The notes beneath the pieces are model-generated. The model searched no databases, was not told where the DNA came from, and saw only the letters and a program-made list of their open reading frames with translations. Positions 15,032-24,347 of a DNA stretch of 64,000 nt are shown piece after piece. Every line of letters begins with the position of its first letter. Position 1 is the first letter of the stretch. A program made the position numbers and the translations under genes. The stretch is from Acidithiobacillus sp. Lineage in GTDB: Bacteria > Pseudomonadota > Gammaproteobacteria > Acidithiobacillales > Acidithiobacillaceae. The DNA lies in NCBI GenBank assembly GCA_028697715.1, contig JAQVDS010000003.1:1-64000 (forward strand), written 5' to 3'.

Positions 15032-15801
15032 TGCAGAAAAAGTTCTTACAGATTTGTTTGCTTGCCTGCGCATTGCTACTGCCGGCAACGATACCAATGG
15101 CCGCCCAGGCATCCGTGCAGGCGCCCAATGTGGTATTGGGCACGGGTACGGACAAGGTGGATGTGACCAGTCGCTTTCGTGGTCGCGATATCCTGGTGTT
15201 CGGCGCACTTTCCCATCCTGGTGAAGTGATTGTGGTACTGCGCTCTCCCGACAGCGCGGTCGCCGTCACCCGCAAGACGCAGATGGGACCCATCTGGGTA
15301 ACCGGGAAGAAGGTGACCGTAAGTCAGTTTCCGGGAGTCTTGCTCATCGACTCTTCGACGCCGTTGGACAAAATTCTTCCCGCCGCCGAACGGGACGCTT
15401 TGGGACTCGATCCGCGCGGGATCCTGGAAAAAGCAAAGTACGAACCAGAACCCCTTGATAAAGATGTCTGGGAATCCGCGGTTATCGCGGCCAAGGAGCG
15501 GCAAGGAACGTATCAGGTACGTTCAGAGAGCGTGACGATTCAGGATGGTCGCTTGTTCTCCACACACCTGCATCTGCCTGCTTCGCTTCCTTTGGGAGCC
15601 TACGAACTGGATGTTTACCTGGTCAATCACGGAAAGATTCTGGCACAAAGCCAACAAAAAATTGATGTGCAGCAGGTAGGGCTGGAAGAATGGATTGCCG
15701 ATTACGCTGAACATCAGCCTTGGCTATATGGTGTCGTTTTGACCCTCTTTCTGGCATTTTTGGGCCTCGGCCTGGGAATCGTCATGCAGCGCAAGAGCTA
15801 A
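15031..15801 (+). CDS. TIGR02186-like membrane-anchored periplasmic protein
   Basis: This 256-residue protein has an N-terminal signal (about residues 1-27, ending PMAAQA). It then has a periplasmic domain (VDVTSRFRGRDILVFGAL, VAVTRKTQMGPIWV) and a C-terminal membrane helix at about 233-253. It resembles the TIGR02186 group, which often follows TauE-type transporters, so it may be a partner subunit. It starts within the tauE stop codon, which supports coupled translation. Its biochemical role is not known. Confidence 0.75.
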   Translation: MQKKFLQICLLACALLLPATIPMAAQASVQAPNVVLGTGTDKVDVTSRFRGRDILVFGALSHPGEVIVVLRSPDSAVAVTRKTQMGPIWVTGKKVTVSQFPGVLLIDSSTPLDKILPAAERDALGLDPRGILEKAKYEPEPLDKDVWESAVIAAKERQGTYQVRSESVTIQDGRLFSTHLHLPASLPLGAYELDVYLVNHGKILAQSQQKIDVQQVGLEEWIADYAEHQPWLYGVVLTLFLAFLGLGLGIVMQRKS

Positions 15802-15819
15802 AGATGATCGAATGGCGAG

Positions 15820-16257
15820 TCAGCCGTCGCCACCGGGGATGGGGCCGAGGCTGGGGCGAAGCTGCAGACTGCGCACCTGCCAGTGAGACCGTTGCGCCGA
15901 TAACTGCGCGTTGAGCTGGGTGCGAATTTGCTCGGCGAGGCGCTCCCGTGCCGCAGAATCCTTTGGCAGTGCCGCCAGCTGCGGAAAGCGCAGAAAAATA
16001 TTGCCAATGACTTCCTGCTCCGCCGGACCGTCAAGAGAAGGAGGCAATTCTCCAGGTGGACCCTCCAGCTCTGCCAGGGGCCGGATCTGTAACGCCAGTT
16101 CCTGACCGTTGCGATGGACGGCGGAGCCGTAGCTGCCGAGGGCGACGGTCTGGATATGAAGATGCGCCGGTTGCGCTGTCAAGTAGAGAAACGCCCCCAC
16201 GGCCAGAGCCGCAGCCACAATGCCAATACCCCATCCGCCTGCTTTCTTTTTTGCCAT
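15820..16257 (-). CDS. Unknown protein with N-terminal membrane anchor
   Basis: This 145-residue protein has a basic start (MAKKKAGGWG), one hydrophobic helix at about residues 9-27 and a soluble domain. The domain carries LHIQTVALGSYGSAVHRNGQ, NIFLRFPQLAALPKDS and RERLAEQIRTQLNAQLS. The layout resembles small periplasmic proteins such as FliL-type anchors, but no family is clear. It is the last gene of the CLC - MFS - CLC operon, starting four bases after the CLC stop, and may accompany one of the transporters. Confidence 0.65.
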   Translation of the reverse strand: MAKKKAGGWGIGIVAAALAVGAFLYLTAQPAHLHIQTVALGSYGSAVHRNGQELALQIRPLAELEGPPGELPPSLDGPAEQEVIGNIFLRFPQLAALPKDSAARERLAEQIRTQLNAQLSAQRSHWQVRSLQLRPSLGPIPGGDG

Positions 16258-16261
16258 GTCT

Positions 16262-18130
16262 TTACGGCTTCATTTCTGGGTGCAGGAGCAACACGGGAAG
16301 GCTGGTGTCGGCGAGGATGTCTTCGCTGGTAACCATTGCCGAAACACTGGAATGATGTTGTGGGGTTTCTCCATCCTCACTGAGTAACGCAATCTCCGCG
16401 CCACTGCTACGAAACGCAGCCACCAGTTCGTAAAGTTGCACGTCACGGCGTAGCAGGATCCAGTCGGTACTGGCGAGCTCCAGCAGGGGGGTATCCTCGG
16501 GCAGGTTGCGCCGCCCGAGGATTTCATGCACCCGATGGGAAGCGATGGCAGCTACCGGTTTCCCATCTCGAATCAAAAGGATGTGTGGCAGGCGTGGATA
16601 GCGTCGCAGCAGACGATGGAGATCCTTGAGCAAGCGACGATCGTGCAGACGTAACAGCGGGGTTTCGACCAGACTGCTTGCCGAGCGCATCAGGTAAAGG
16701 TTGCTGTGCCGTGCCTCCGGGATGTAGTGCCCACGCCGCAGCAGCTTCAGGGTATAAATGCTGTCCCGGGTGACCATGCGGCGAATACCGAAGGCAATGG
16801 ACGCCACTAGAATCAGGGGGATGATGATGTGATAGTCATTGGTCATTTCAAAGATCATGACCGCCCCGGTCACTGCCGCTCCGGTAGAGGACGCGACCAT
16901 TCCCGCCATTCCCAGCGCCGCGCCGGTAGCGATATGCATGTCCAGGCCGGGGAAGAGCGAGTTGAGTACCAAAATACAGGCGGCACCCAGCAACGCTCCG
17001 ACAAAGAGAGAAGGAGAAAATACGCCGCCGGAGCCGCCGGCAGCGAGGGTGGTACTGAAACTCAGAATTTTCAGCAAGACCAACAAAAACAAGAATCCAG
17101 GATTGAGCAGGACGCCATCGAGGACATCCTGAATCGTGGCGTAGCCAACGCCTTCCACATAGTATTTGCCACTGAAGAGGAAGATTACCCAGATGGTTAT
17201 ACCAACTGCCCCCATTCCGACCACGGCACGCAGGTAGGGATTGGGAAGAATGCGCTCAAAAAAGTCCTCGGTCCAATAAAGCATACGCGTAAAAAAGAGG
17301 CCAATCCCACCCACAATGATCCCCAGCAGCGCAAAGACCAAATAATTGCGGATATCCATGTGCGCAGTTTCGGCAATGATATCCGCTGGAATGATGAAAG
17401 ATGGGAAGTTGCCCAGCAGCAGACGCGAGACCAGGGTCGCGGTGCCGGTGGCGATCATGACTGGAACCAGGGTGCGGGCGCTGATTTCCACCAGCATCAG
17501 CTCAACGGCAAAAAGGACGCCGCCAACCGGGGTGTTGAAGGTGGCAGCGATACCAGCCCCCGCGCCAGCAGCAATCAGGCCCAGGCGCTGCCATTCTGGC
17601 AAGTGCAGCCAACCTGCGAGGCTCGAGCCAAAGGCGGCGCCGATCTGGATGATGGGCCCCTCGCGCCCCACCGATCCGCCACTACCGATGGTGATGGCGG
17701 ATGCCAAGGCCTTGACGATAACCACTACTGGGCGGATGACCCCCGCTTTGTAATAGATGGCATCCATCACTTCGGGGACCCCATGTCCCTTGGCTTCCGG
17801 CGCGAAGCTACGCACCAGCCAGACGACAATCAGCCCGCCAACGACAGGTGCGAGAATGATCCCGGTTCCCCAGGCACTTGCCTTGGCGTGTTGTAATGCA
17901 TTGAATACCAGGCTTGCCTGACCATAAAAAAAGAGGTTGTGCATGAGGGCAATGAGACGACGAAACACCACTGCGCCGAGGCCAGCGATGACGCCAACAA
18001 AGATTGCCAACAGGAAATGAAAGAAGGGATTGCGACGCACTTTGCGCCAGCGACTGCGGAGGGCTCCGGTGTCGCTGCTACTTCCCTCCTCCATGGGAGC
18101 AGCGCTGGCCTCTGCGACAAGCTCACTCAC
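16262..18130 (-). CDS. CLC chloride channel/antiporter with C-terminal CBS region
   Basis: This 622-residue CLC protein has the ion-path motifs GHGVPEV (about 115-121), GSVGREGP (153-159) and GGSGGVFSPSL. The gating glutamate of GREGP is kept, while the serine of the usual GSGIP is histidine here. About 170 residues after the membrane part form a CBS-like region (LPHILLIRDGKPVAAIASHR) that usually senses nucleotides. In acidophiles CLC exchangers are thought to help pH and chloride balance. GTG is the start because it overlaps the MFS stop (GTGA) and has GGAGGG eight bases upstream. Confidence 0.9.
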   Translation of the reverse strand: MSELVAEASAAPMEEGSSSDTGALRSRWRKVRRNPFFHFLLAIFVGVIAGLGAVVFRRLIALMHNLFFYGQASLVFNALQHAKASAWGTGIILAPVVGGLIVVWLVRSFAPEAKGHGVPEVMDAIYYKAGVIRPVVVIVKALASAITIGSGGSVGREGPIIQIGAAFGSSLAGWLHLPEWQRLGLIAAGAGAGIAATFNTPVGGVLFAVELMLVEISARTLVPVMIATGTATLVSRLLLGNFPSFIIPADIIAETAHMDIRNYLVFALLGIIVGGIGLFFTRMLYWTEDFFERILPNPYLRAVVGMGAVGITIWVIFLFSGKYYVEGVGYATIQDVLDGVLLNPGFLFLLVLLKILSFSTTLAAGGSGGVFSPSLFVGALLGAACILVLNSLFPGLDMHIATGAALGMAGMVASSTGAAVTGAVMIFEMTNDYHIIIPLILVASIAFGIRRMVTRDSIYTLKLLRRGHYIPEARHSNLYLMRSASSLVETPLLRLHDRRLLKDLHRLLRRYPRLPHILLIRDGKPVAAIASHRVHEILGRRNLPEDTPLLELASTDWILLRRDVQLYELVAAFRSSGAEIALLSEDGETPQHHSSVSAMVTSEDILADTSLPVLLLHPEMKP

Positions 18131-19512
18131 GCCGACCGCCCTCCGAGAAGGGAGAGAGCCTGATCCTCGGCAAAAATTTTACTGTCGACTTTGCAATAGA
18201 TGGCGCCTTCGTCGGCAAAGACGGCCACCTCCGCAACGCCGGGGAGGGCGAGTAGTCTCTGCTCCAATCCTGTGGCGGGATTTGCTGGCAGGGTAAAGAT
18301 GCGGGTCGCGAGATAGCGCGGGCGCTGCATGCCCAAGGCGATCAGCAACCACAGGACAAAAATGCCGGTCACCACCCAGAAGATGACGCTGTAATTGCGG
18401 GCTTCCGGAACATAGAGTAGGCCGCCAAGGAGGCCGCCGCAGAATGCGCCGAGAAACTCGGAAGAGGTATAGACCCCGGTTGCCGTTCCTTTTGCGCCGG
18501 CGTGGCTGAACTTGGCAATCAGGGAAGGCAGACTGGCCTCGAGGACATTGAAGCCGACAAAAAAGAGGAAGAGAGCGATGGCGATCATGATCAGACTATG
18601 GTAGGAAACGGCCATCAGGATTCCCGCAAGGATCAGCAAGGCGATGGCGAAGAGGAAGATTTCCTTCAAGTTGCGCTTGGCCTCACCGACGGCGATCAGC
18701 GGCACCATGAACAGGAAAGAGAGCAGCATGACCGGCAGATACAGGGTCCATTGATGCGAGAGCGACAGCAAGGGGTGGCGCGGATCGACCAGTACCAAAG
18801 GCAAGACGACAAAGATCGCGGTCAAGCCGGTGTGCAAGGCAAAAATACCGAAGTCGAGGCGCAGCAGATTCCGGTCCCGCAGCACGGTCCGCAGCATGGC
18901 TGGGTTCAGTTCGGCATCTCGGTGGAATTTTGCCGGGCTGCTGGGAATGACGAGATACAAAACGGCGATAGCAACGAGTGCCAAGACGGCGGTCAGCCAA
19001 AAAATTCCGGAAACCCCGATGAAATGTGCCAGAGGCGCTGACAGGACCAGGGAGATGCTGAAACTGATCCCGATGGTGATGCCAATGACCGCCATCGCCT
19101 TGGTCCAGCGCTCCTCGCGTACGAGATCCGCGGTAAGGGCAATGATTGCCGCCGCCACCGCGCCAGCCCCCTGGATGATGCGGCCAATGAGCAGGCCGTC
19201 GATGCTGCTGGCCAAGGCCGCAACCACACTGCCGATGGCAAAGATCAGGAGACCGATGGCGATGATGGGTTTGCGGCCGACGCGATCCGAGAGTTTGCCA
19301 AAAGGAATTTGCAGGATAGCCTGGGTGAGGCCGTAGGCACCCAGCGCAATGCCAATCAGCGCCGGATGATTTGCCGCACCGCGCAGACCGTGGGCGTATA
19401 CCGAAAATACGGGTAACACCAGAAACAACCCCAGTAATCGAAGTCCAAAAATGCCAGCCAAAGAGAAGACTGCGCGCTTTTCGCGGCGGTCGAGAGCGGA
19501 TTTTACGGACAT
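18127..19512 (-). CDS. MFS transporter, YajR-like
   Basis: This 461-residue transporter has twelve expected membrane helices. The loop 2-3 signature GKLSDRVGRKPII and the YajR-type end of helix 1 (GLRLLGLFLVLPVFSVYAHGL) are visible. A soluble C-terminal tail of about 70 residues (LEQRLLALPGVAEVAVFADE) resembles the YAM domain of YajR, whose substrate is unknown. The ATG is chosen for its GGAG site eight bases upstream; the longer frame to 19704 lacks a family match. The gene lies between two CLC genes in one operon, so it may act with them in ion or proton balance. Confidence 0.87.
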   Translation of the reverse strand: MSVKSALDRREKRAVFSLAGIFGLRLLGLFLVLPVFSVYAHGLRGAANHPALIGIALGAYGLTQAILQIPFGKLSDRVGRKPIIAIGLLIFAIGSVVAALASSIDGLLIGRIIQGAGAVAAAIIALTADLVREERWTKAMAVIGITIGISFSISLVLSAPLAHFIGVSGIFWLTAVLALVAIAVLYLVIPSSPAKFHRDAELNPAMLRTVLRDRNLLRLDFGIFALHTGLTAIFVVLPLVLVDPRHPLLSLSHQWTLYLPVMLLSFLFMVPLIAVGEAKRNLKEIFLFAIALLILAGILMAVSYHSLIMIAIALFLFFVGFNVLEASLPSLIAKFSHAGAKGTATGVYTSSEFLGAFCGGLLGGLLYVPEARNYSVIFWVVTGIFVLWLLIALGMQRPRYLATRIFTLPANPATGLEQRLLALPGVAEVAVFADEGAIYCKVDSKIFAEDQALSLLGGRSA

Positions 19513-19582
19513 TGCGACTCCTACGGAATGTGGGTTATGTGTATGCAGAAAATATACCGCATCTCCCTCGGGGCCCGCAAAA

Positions 19583-20992
19583 TCAGCCCTTTTCCTGCTT
19601 TCCCGTTCCCTCGACGACATAGTGGTTCTCCGGTACATCCAGCCCGTGCCGGCGCAAGGGCAGGGTGTAGATGCTGGCGCCCAGCAGCATGCGGCGAATG
19701 GCAAAAGCGCTCACCGAGGTCAGCATGGCTGGCAGCAGGGCTTCGTAACTGCCCGTCAGTTCGACGGCCATGACCGGGGCGCTCAATAACGCGCCGGTGC
19801 TCGCGGCTACCATGCCGGCCATGCCGCAGAGTGCGAGCAGACCGATAAGCTTGGCGGGTAAGATCTGCCAATGCAGCAGGAGTAGGCCGTACAAGGCACC
19901 CGTGCCCGCACCGATAAAGAGCGAAGGCGAGAAGATGCCACCAGATCCTCCCGAACCAATGGTCAGACTGGTCGCCAGCAGCTTGAGCAATAGCAGGAGC
20001 AGCAGGATGTCCCAGGCACTGATCTCTCCGCACAGAATGTCGCCGATGCCCGCGTAACTGCCGCCAATCAGGTAGTAGTGACCGGTCCAGGCAAAACAGA
20101 GCAATAGCAAAAGGCCAACCAGGAACATTCCCAAGGCATGGCGGAGATAGGGGTTGCGCAGGAACATCTCGCTGTACTGCGTGATCGCCGTCAGGCTGGC
20201 GATGAAGAGAATCGCCGCAAGCGCGTTGATGGCGCCCAGGATAACGAAGAAGGGGAGATCCGCTGCCTTGTTGACGAGGGTACTGGTCACCGCCGGGAGG
20301 AGATGAAAGTTCCCGAAGACCAGCTCGGTGATTTGGCTGGCGCCAATGGTCGCGACCAGCGTCGAGAGAATCGTCCATGGGCGCCAGTCTGGAACGATGA
20401 TTTCCATGGCCAGAAACCAGCCGCCCAGGGGGGCATTGAAGACCGCGGCGATACCGGCCCCCACTCCACAACCAAGAAGATGGATGCGGCGGTGCGCAGG
20501 CATGGTGAAGATGGCGTCCAGCCACGCTGTAATGGCGGCGCCGAACTGCATGGCAGGTCCTTCGCGTCCTGCCGAGCCGCCAGTGCCAATCGTGATGGCC
20601 GTAGCCAAAGGACGCAATAACGCGATGCTGCGCGCCATGCGGCCCTCGCGCGTGTAGGCCGCCTCGATCACCTGGCTCACACCAGCGCCCTGGACGGCCG
20701 TCCCGTACTTACGCGCCAGAAAAATCACCAGTATACCGCCCAGGGTGGGAACCAGGGGCAAGGCCCAGCCCCAGGGGGATGGCGGAGTGTGCACGTGTGC
20801 TCGGTCGTGGAAATCGAAAATATTCAGGATGGCGACGTTGTGGATGACGGCAACGAGGTAGTGAAAAACGATGTCGCCAACCCCGGTCAACACGCCGATG
20901 ATGGCACCCAAAAGAGCGAGCAGGGGACCTTCGCCAAAAGCGCCGTGTTCGGGGTGCCAAAAATCCCATTCGCTCTTCTTTTCCTCGACCAT
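19583..20992 (-). CDS. CLC chloride channel/antiporter without CBS domains
   Basis: This 469-residue CLC protein has GAGVSQV (about 102-108) in place of GSGIP, GSAGREGP (139-146) with the gating glutamate, and GGSGGIFSPSLFIGAG. It ends shortly after the last membrane helix, so unlike the paralogue at 16262 it has no CBS region. It is the first gene of the CLC - MFS - CLC - small protein operon. Only 21 bases separate it from the cinA-like gene upstream, so read-through from the purM operon is possible. Confidence 0.9.
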   Translation of the reverse strand: MVEEKKSEWDFWHPEHGAFGEGPLLALLGAIIGVLTGVGDIVFHYLVAVIHNVAILNIFDFHDRAHVHTPPSPWGWALPLVPTLGGILVIFLARKYGTAVQGAGVSQVIEAAYTREGRMARSIALLRPLATAITIGTGGSAGREGPAMQFGAAITAWLDAIFTMPAHRRIHLLGCGVGAGIAAVFNAPLGGWFLAMEIIVPDWRPWTILSTLVATIGASQITELVFGNFHLLPAVTSTLVNKAADLPFFVILGAINALAAILFIASLTAITQYSEMFLRNPYLRHALGMFLVGLLLLLCFAWTGHYYLIGGSYAGIGDILCGEISAWDILLLLLLLKLLATSLTIGSGGSGGIFSPSLFIGAGTGALYGLLLLHWQILPAKLIGLLALCGMAGMVAASTGALLSAPVMAVELTGSYEALLPAMLTSVSAFAIRRMLLGASIYTLPLRRHGLDVPENHYVVEGTGKQEKG

Positions 20993-21013
20993 GGCTGCGT
21001 CAGATCGCTAGCA

Positions 21014-21769
21014 TCATGGGAATCGAGGCTCTTCCAGCCACTCCCAACGCACGCCGCGTCTTTCGAGCTCAGTCGCCAGCATCTGCCAGGCGGCATGCAG
21101 CGCTGCGGCCTCGCCGCGCAGACCGAGTTCGATTTGCGAACCCGTTGCCGCGAAGCTGGGCAGACTGGAAAATTCTACTTGCGCGTGTTCTGCGCAGAAG
21201 CGTTCCATGAAGTCGACCCAGTCGCTTTCCTTTTGCTCCCACAGGAGGATCCGTAACTGCAAGGCCGAGGTACGCGCTGGGAAGTCGCGTTCCAGGATCC
21301 ACTGCGTCATGGGCTCTGCCATCTGCGGAAAGCCCGGGAAAAAGTAGCCCTGACGCAGCTGAAAGCCGGGGATCTGATTGACGGGGTTGGGGATAATGTT
21401 GGCGCCCTTGGGTAAGTCTGCCATGCGGATGCGGATGGGCTCGGCCCCGTCGCCAAAACGCTCGCGAATCAGGCGTGCCGCTTCGGGGTGCTGCTCCATG
21501 GGCAAATCCAGCGCTGCCGCGGCGGCCGCCCGGGTCAGATCATCGGGAGTGGCGCCCAGGCCACCGAAGGAGAAAAAGGGGCAATCCTGTGCGAAGGCCC
21601 AGCGATACTGCTTGATCAGATCCTCCCAGCGGTCCGCCAGCAACAGGCTCCAGGCCAGTTCGTAACCGCGATCCAGCGCCTGTTCGCGACTACGGGCAAA
21701 GTGGCGATCCTCCCGTTTGCCGAGCAGGATCTCCGAGCCGACGATGATGATACCTAGACGTGCTGTCAT
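21014..21769 (-). CDS. CinA N-terminal (MoCF-biosynthesis) domain protein
   Basis: This 251-residue protein contains the molybdopterin-binding-like fold of CinA: IIIVGSEILLGKREDRH at the start and FFSFGGLGATPDDLTRAAA in the middle. It lacks the C-terminal nicotinamide mononucleotide amidase domain of full CinA. CinA-like N-domains act on NAD-related pyrophosphates in some bacteria, so a role in nucleotide repair is possible but not shown. Its ATG overlaps the purN stop (ATGA). Confidence 0.8.
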   Translation of the reverse strand: MTARLGIIIVGSEILLGKREDRHFARSREQALDRGYELAWSLLLADRWEDLIKQYRWAFAQDCPFFSFGGLGATPDDLTRAAAAAALDLPMEQHPEAARLIRERFGDGAEPIRIRMADLPKGANIIPNPVNQIPGFQLRQGYFFPGFPQMAEPMTQWILERDFPARTSALQLRILLWEQKESDWVDFMERFCAEHAQVEFSSLPSFAATGSQIELGLRGEAAALHAAWQMLATELERRGVRWEWLEEPRFP

Positions 21770-22425
21770 GCTTGCCTCTGTGGATTGATGCTGGCAAGGT
21801 CCGGACTCTGATAGGCCTGCCGCCAGCGCGTCTGTCCCTGCTCCAGGACGCAGTCACCCCGCAGGAGATGCCCCAAGGCCTGCGGGTAGAGTTCGTGCTC
21901 CAGCGCCAGCACGCGTGCGGACAGGCTTTCTGGGGTGTCATCGCTGCGCACGGGCAAGACGCCTTGGGCGATGATGGGCCCGGCGTCCAGTTCTGGCGTG
22001 ACGAAGTGTACGCTTGCTCCATGCCAGCGAACCCCGGCCTGTAAGGCCTGCTGATGGGTGTGCAAGCCCGGAAAGGCAGGCAGAAGTGAAGGATGGATAT
22101 TGATCAGGCGTCCCAGATAGCGCTGCACGAAAGCATCGGTCAGTTGACGCATGAAGCCCGCCAGGACGATCCAGTCCGGATTGTGGGTGTCGATAGCTGC
22201 GGCAAGGGCGCGGTCGAAATCCGCGCGCGTGGAAAAATTCTTGTGGGCAATGACTTCCGCAGCGAGGCGGGCATCGCGACACCATGCCAGCCCTGCGGCA
22301 TCCGCCCGATTGCTGATGACGGCAGTGATCCGGGCTGGGAGCTGGCCACTGGTACAGGCCTGCTGAATGGCACGCAAGTTGCTGCCGCGCCCGGAAATCA
22401 GCAGTACCAGGCGTTGTTCAGTCAA
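21766..22425 (-). CDS. purN: Phosphoribosylglycinamide formyltransferase
   Basis: This 219-residue enzyme transfers a formyl group from 10-formyl-THF to GAR in purine synthesis. It begins [20 protein letters not shown]. It carries the PurN signature VLAGFMRQL, the [16 protein letters not shown] loop with the catalytic Asn and His, and [13 protein letters not shown] with the Asp. The start is TTG, overlapping the purM end by eight bases, because no ATG lies in the conserved region and homologues start here. It is in an operon with purM and the cinA-like gene. Confidence 0.92.
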   Translation of the reverse strand: MTEQRLVLLISGRGSNLRAIQQACTSGQLPARITAVISNRADAAGLAWCRDARLAAEVIAHKNFSTRADFDRALAAAIDTHNPDWIVLAGFMRQLTDAFVQRYLGRLINIHPSLLPAFPGLHTHQQALQAGVRWHGASVHFVTPELDAGPIIAQGVLPVRSDDTPESLSARVLALEHELYPQALGHLLRGDCVLEQGQTRWRQAYQSPDLASINPQRQA

Positions 22426-23452
22426 GATAGACGACTCCGCTGGACTTTCGTGTTTCCAGGCGGCCGATGCAGTAGGCCACGTGCCCGCTGGCAGTAAGGT
22501 TCTCGATGGCCGCGTCGCGCTGTTCCCACGGGACGCTGGCGACCATGCCAATGCCGAGATTGAAAACACGGCGCATTTCTGTAGTGTCCACCTCGCCTTG
22601 TTCCTGTAGCCAAGTGAAGATCGCGGGTTGCGGCCAGCTCTTTGGATCGATGACTGCGGCCAGTTCTTTGGGCAAGGAGCGCGGTAGATTTTCGGTCAAG
22701 CCACCGCCGGTAATGTGCGCCAAAGCGTGAATCTCAACCACGCTGCGCAAGGACTGAATGGCTTGCACATAGATTTGCGTTGGACGCAGAAGCTGGTCGA
22801 TGAGCGGCTCACCGTCCAGCTGCAGATGCTGGTGGGCACCTGCCCGCACCAAAATTTTGCGGACGAGGGAGTAACCATTGCTGTGGGGCCCGGAAGAGGC
22901 GATTCCCACCAGCGCATCGCCCGCGCGGCAGCGACTGCCATCGAGGATGGCATCGCGTTCGACGATACCCACGGCAAAGCCCGCCAGGTCGTAGTGATCG
23001 TTGGGGTACATGCCCGGCATTTCCGCGGTCTCGCCGCCCAGCAAGGCACATCCGGCCTGTCGACAACCCTCGGCAATGCCGGCAATGACCTGCTCGGCGA
23101 CTTCGACATCGAGTTTGCTACACGCGTAATAGTCCAGGAACCAGAGCGGTTCGGCACCCGATACGAGAATGTCGTTGACACACATGGCCACCAGATCGAT
23201 GCCGATGCCGTCGTGCTGCTTCGCCTCCAGGGCCAAAAGCAACTTGGTACCAACGCCGTCGGTACCGGAGACCAGAACCGGTTGACGATAGCCAGGGGGG
23301 AGCGCGAAAAGGCCACCAAAGCCGCCCAGGCCGCCTAGCACCTCGGGACGTTGGGTGGCGCTGGCGAGGGGTTTGATGCGGTCCACCAAACGGTTGCCGG
23401 CATCGATATCCACGCCGGCTTGCTGATAGGTCAGGGGGTCTTTGGGGTTCAC
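22418..23452 (-). CDS. purM: Phosphoribosylformylglycinamidine cyclo-ligase
   Basis: This 344-residue AIR synthetase closes the imidazole ring in purine synthesis using ATP. Family motifs seen are [67 protein letters not shown] and LAHITGGGL. The GTG start is preferred: it has AGGAG seven bases upstream and gives the usual family length of about 345. The longer ATG start at 23494 adds 14 atypical residues. Its 3' end overlaps purN. Confidence 0.95.
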   Translation of the reverse strand: MNPKDPLTYQQAGVDIDAGNRLVDRIKPLASATQRPEVLGGLGGFGGLFALPPGYRQPVLVSGTDGVGTKLLLALEAKQHDGIGIDLVAMCVNDILVSGAEPLWFLDYYACSKLDVEVAEQVIAGIAEGCRQAGCALLGGETAEMPGMYPNDHYDLAGFAVGIVERDAILDGSRCRAGDALVGIASSGPHSNGYSLVRKILVRAGAHQHLQLDGEPLIDQLLRPTQIYVQAIQSLRSVVEIHALAHITGGGLTENLPRSLPKELAAVIDPKSWPQPAIFTWLQEQGEVDTTEMRRVFNLGIGMVASVPWEQRDAAIENLTASGHVAYCIGRLETRKSSGVVYLD

Positions 23453-23511
23453 GTCAGGCTCCTGGAGACGAATGGTAGGATGGTACGAAGCCACTGCGTT
23501 CGCGGCAAGCC

Positions 23512-23540
23512 AAAAAAAACCCGCAGCAGGCTGCGGGTTT
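23512..23540 (-). terminator. Rho-independent terminator after sod
   Basis: Ten-bp arms AAACCCGCAG and CTGCGGGTTT with a four-base loop are followed, on the minus strand, by a run of U from the A-tract at 23512-23519. It lies 22 bases after the sod stop and upstream of purM. Confidence 0.85.
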
Positions 23541-23562
23541 CGTGCCGGACGATACCTGGCGC

Positions 23563-24180
23563 TCAGAAGCGCTTGAATACCTGTCCGCTCTTGGCGGCCT
23601 GGAAGCGCGCTTCCACCAGCGCCCAGTTCATGTTTTTGTGCAAGGCAGCGAGGTAATCGCCGCGGCCCAGGGCCTTCCAGTCAACCATGTAGGCATGTTC
23701 GAAGACGTCGACCACCACCAGCGGGCTAAAGCCACCGATGTTGCCGTCCTCATGCAACTGCACGAAGTGGTTGTTGATTTGCCCGGTCGTGGCGTCGTAA
23801 TAGCAGATCGCCCAACCGATGCCGCGGCTCTTTGCTGCCGCCATCAGGTCGTCGTGCCAGGCTTCGGCGCTGCCGAACTGCTCTGTCACCGCTGCCTTGA
23901 AGCCTGGGGCCTGGTCGATGTTGCTACCAGGTTTGAGCTGCGCGAAATAGTACTCGTGCAGCACCATGCCGTTGTATTCAAAACCAAAACGCCGGCGCCG
24001 ATCCGCATAGCCCAGGGAAGCACCCTTGCCCGCCGCGCGCAGCTCGTCGAGCTCCTTGCGCAGGGCGTTGCTCTGCGCCACATAGCCCTTGTAAAGTCCC
24101 CAATGGTCGTTGATCTGATCATCACTGATACCATCCAGACCGCTGGGCTTGAGTTCTTCCCGTACTGTATATTCAGACAT
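23563..24180 (-). CDS. Iron/manganese superoxide dismutase
   Basis: This 205-residue enzyme converts superoxide to oxygen and peroxide in the cytoplasm. The metal ligands fall where expected: H26 (INDHWGLY), H75 (MVLHEYYF), D158 and H162 ([10 protein letters not shown]). Some spacing and the [20 protein letters not shown] region are atypical compared with the classic SodB, so the metal is left open. An internal ATG with GAGCAGGA upstream is used; the longer frame to 24252 is not family-like. It is monocistronic, with its own promoter and terminator. Confidence 0.9.
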   Translation of the reverse strand: MSEYTVREELKPSGLDGISDDQINDHWGLYKGYVAQSNALRKELDELRAAGKGASLGYADRRRRFGFEYNGMVLHEYYFAQLKPGSNIDQAPGFKAAVTEQFGSAEAWHDDLMAAAKSRGIGWAICYYDATTGQINNHFVQLHEDGNIGGFSPLVVVDVFEHAYMVDWKALGRGDYLAALHKNMNWALVEARFQAAKSGQVFKRF

Positions 24181-24222
24181 TCCTGCTCTCCTGTCGCTGG
24201 GTGGAACTGCATCTATCCACAA

Positions 24223-24252
24223 ATTGTAGTCGGCGAGCCCTGTCGTCTGCAA
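24223..24252 (-). promoter_or_regulatory. Promoter of sod with overlapping inverted repeat
   Basis: On the minus strand TTGCAG and TACAAT are 18 bases apart and end 42 bases before the sod ATG. An inverted repeat TGTCGT-CTGCAA-ACGACA (24241-24258) covers the -35 box and could be a repressor site. Confidence 0.5.
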
Positions 24253-24284
24253 ACGACAATCGGGTCCGTTGCCCGGCCCCTCGA

Positions 24285-24313
24285 TTCCGGACCCTGGCGA
24301 ACACTGTTACACT
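24285..24313 (+). promoter_or_regulatory. Candidate promoter of hda
   Basis: TTCCGG and TACACT are separated by 17 bases and lie about 35 bases upstream of the hda ATG. The -35 box is weak, so this is tentative. Confidence 0.35.
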
Positions 24314-24347
24314 GGCAACCAGTCAGCTGAGCGAATGCCTTGTAACG

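Noticed and set aside
13823-15208. Minus-strand frame of 461 codons opposite usp and tauE
   Set aside because: It lies antisense to two well-supported genes and is His/Gln-rich, as expected for a shadow frame.
16829-17896. Long plus-strand frame of 355 codons
   Set aside because: It is exactly antisense to the CLC gene and has His/Gln/Asp-rich shadow composition with no family motif.
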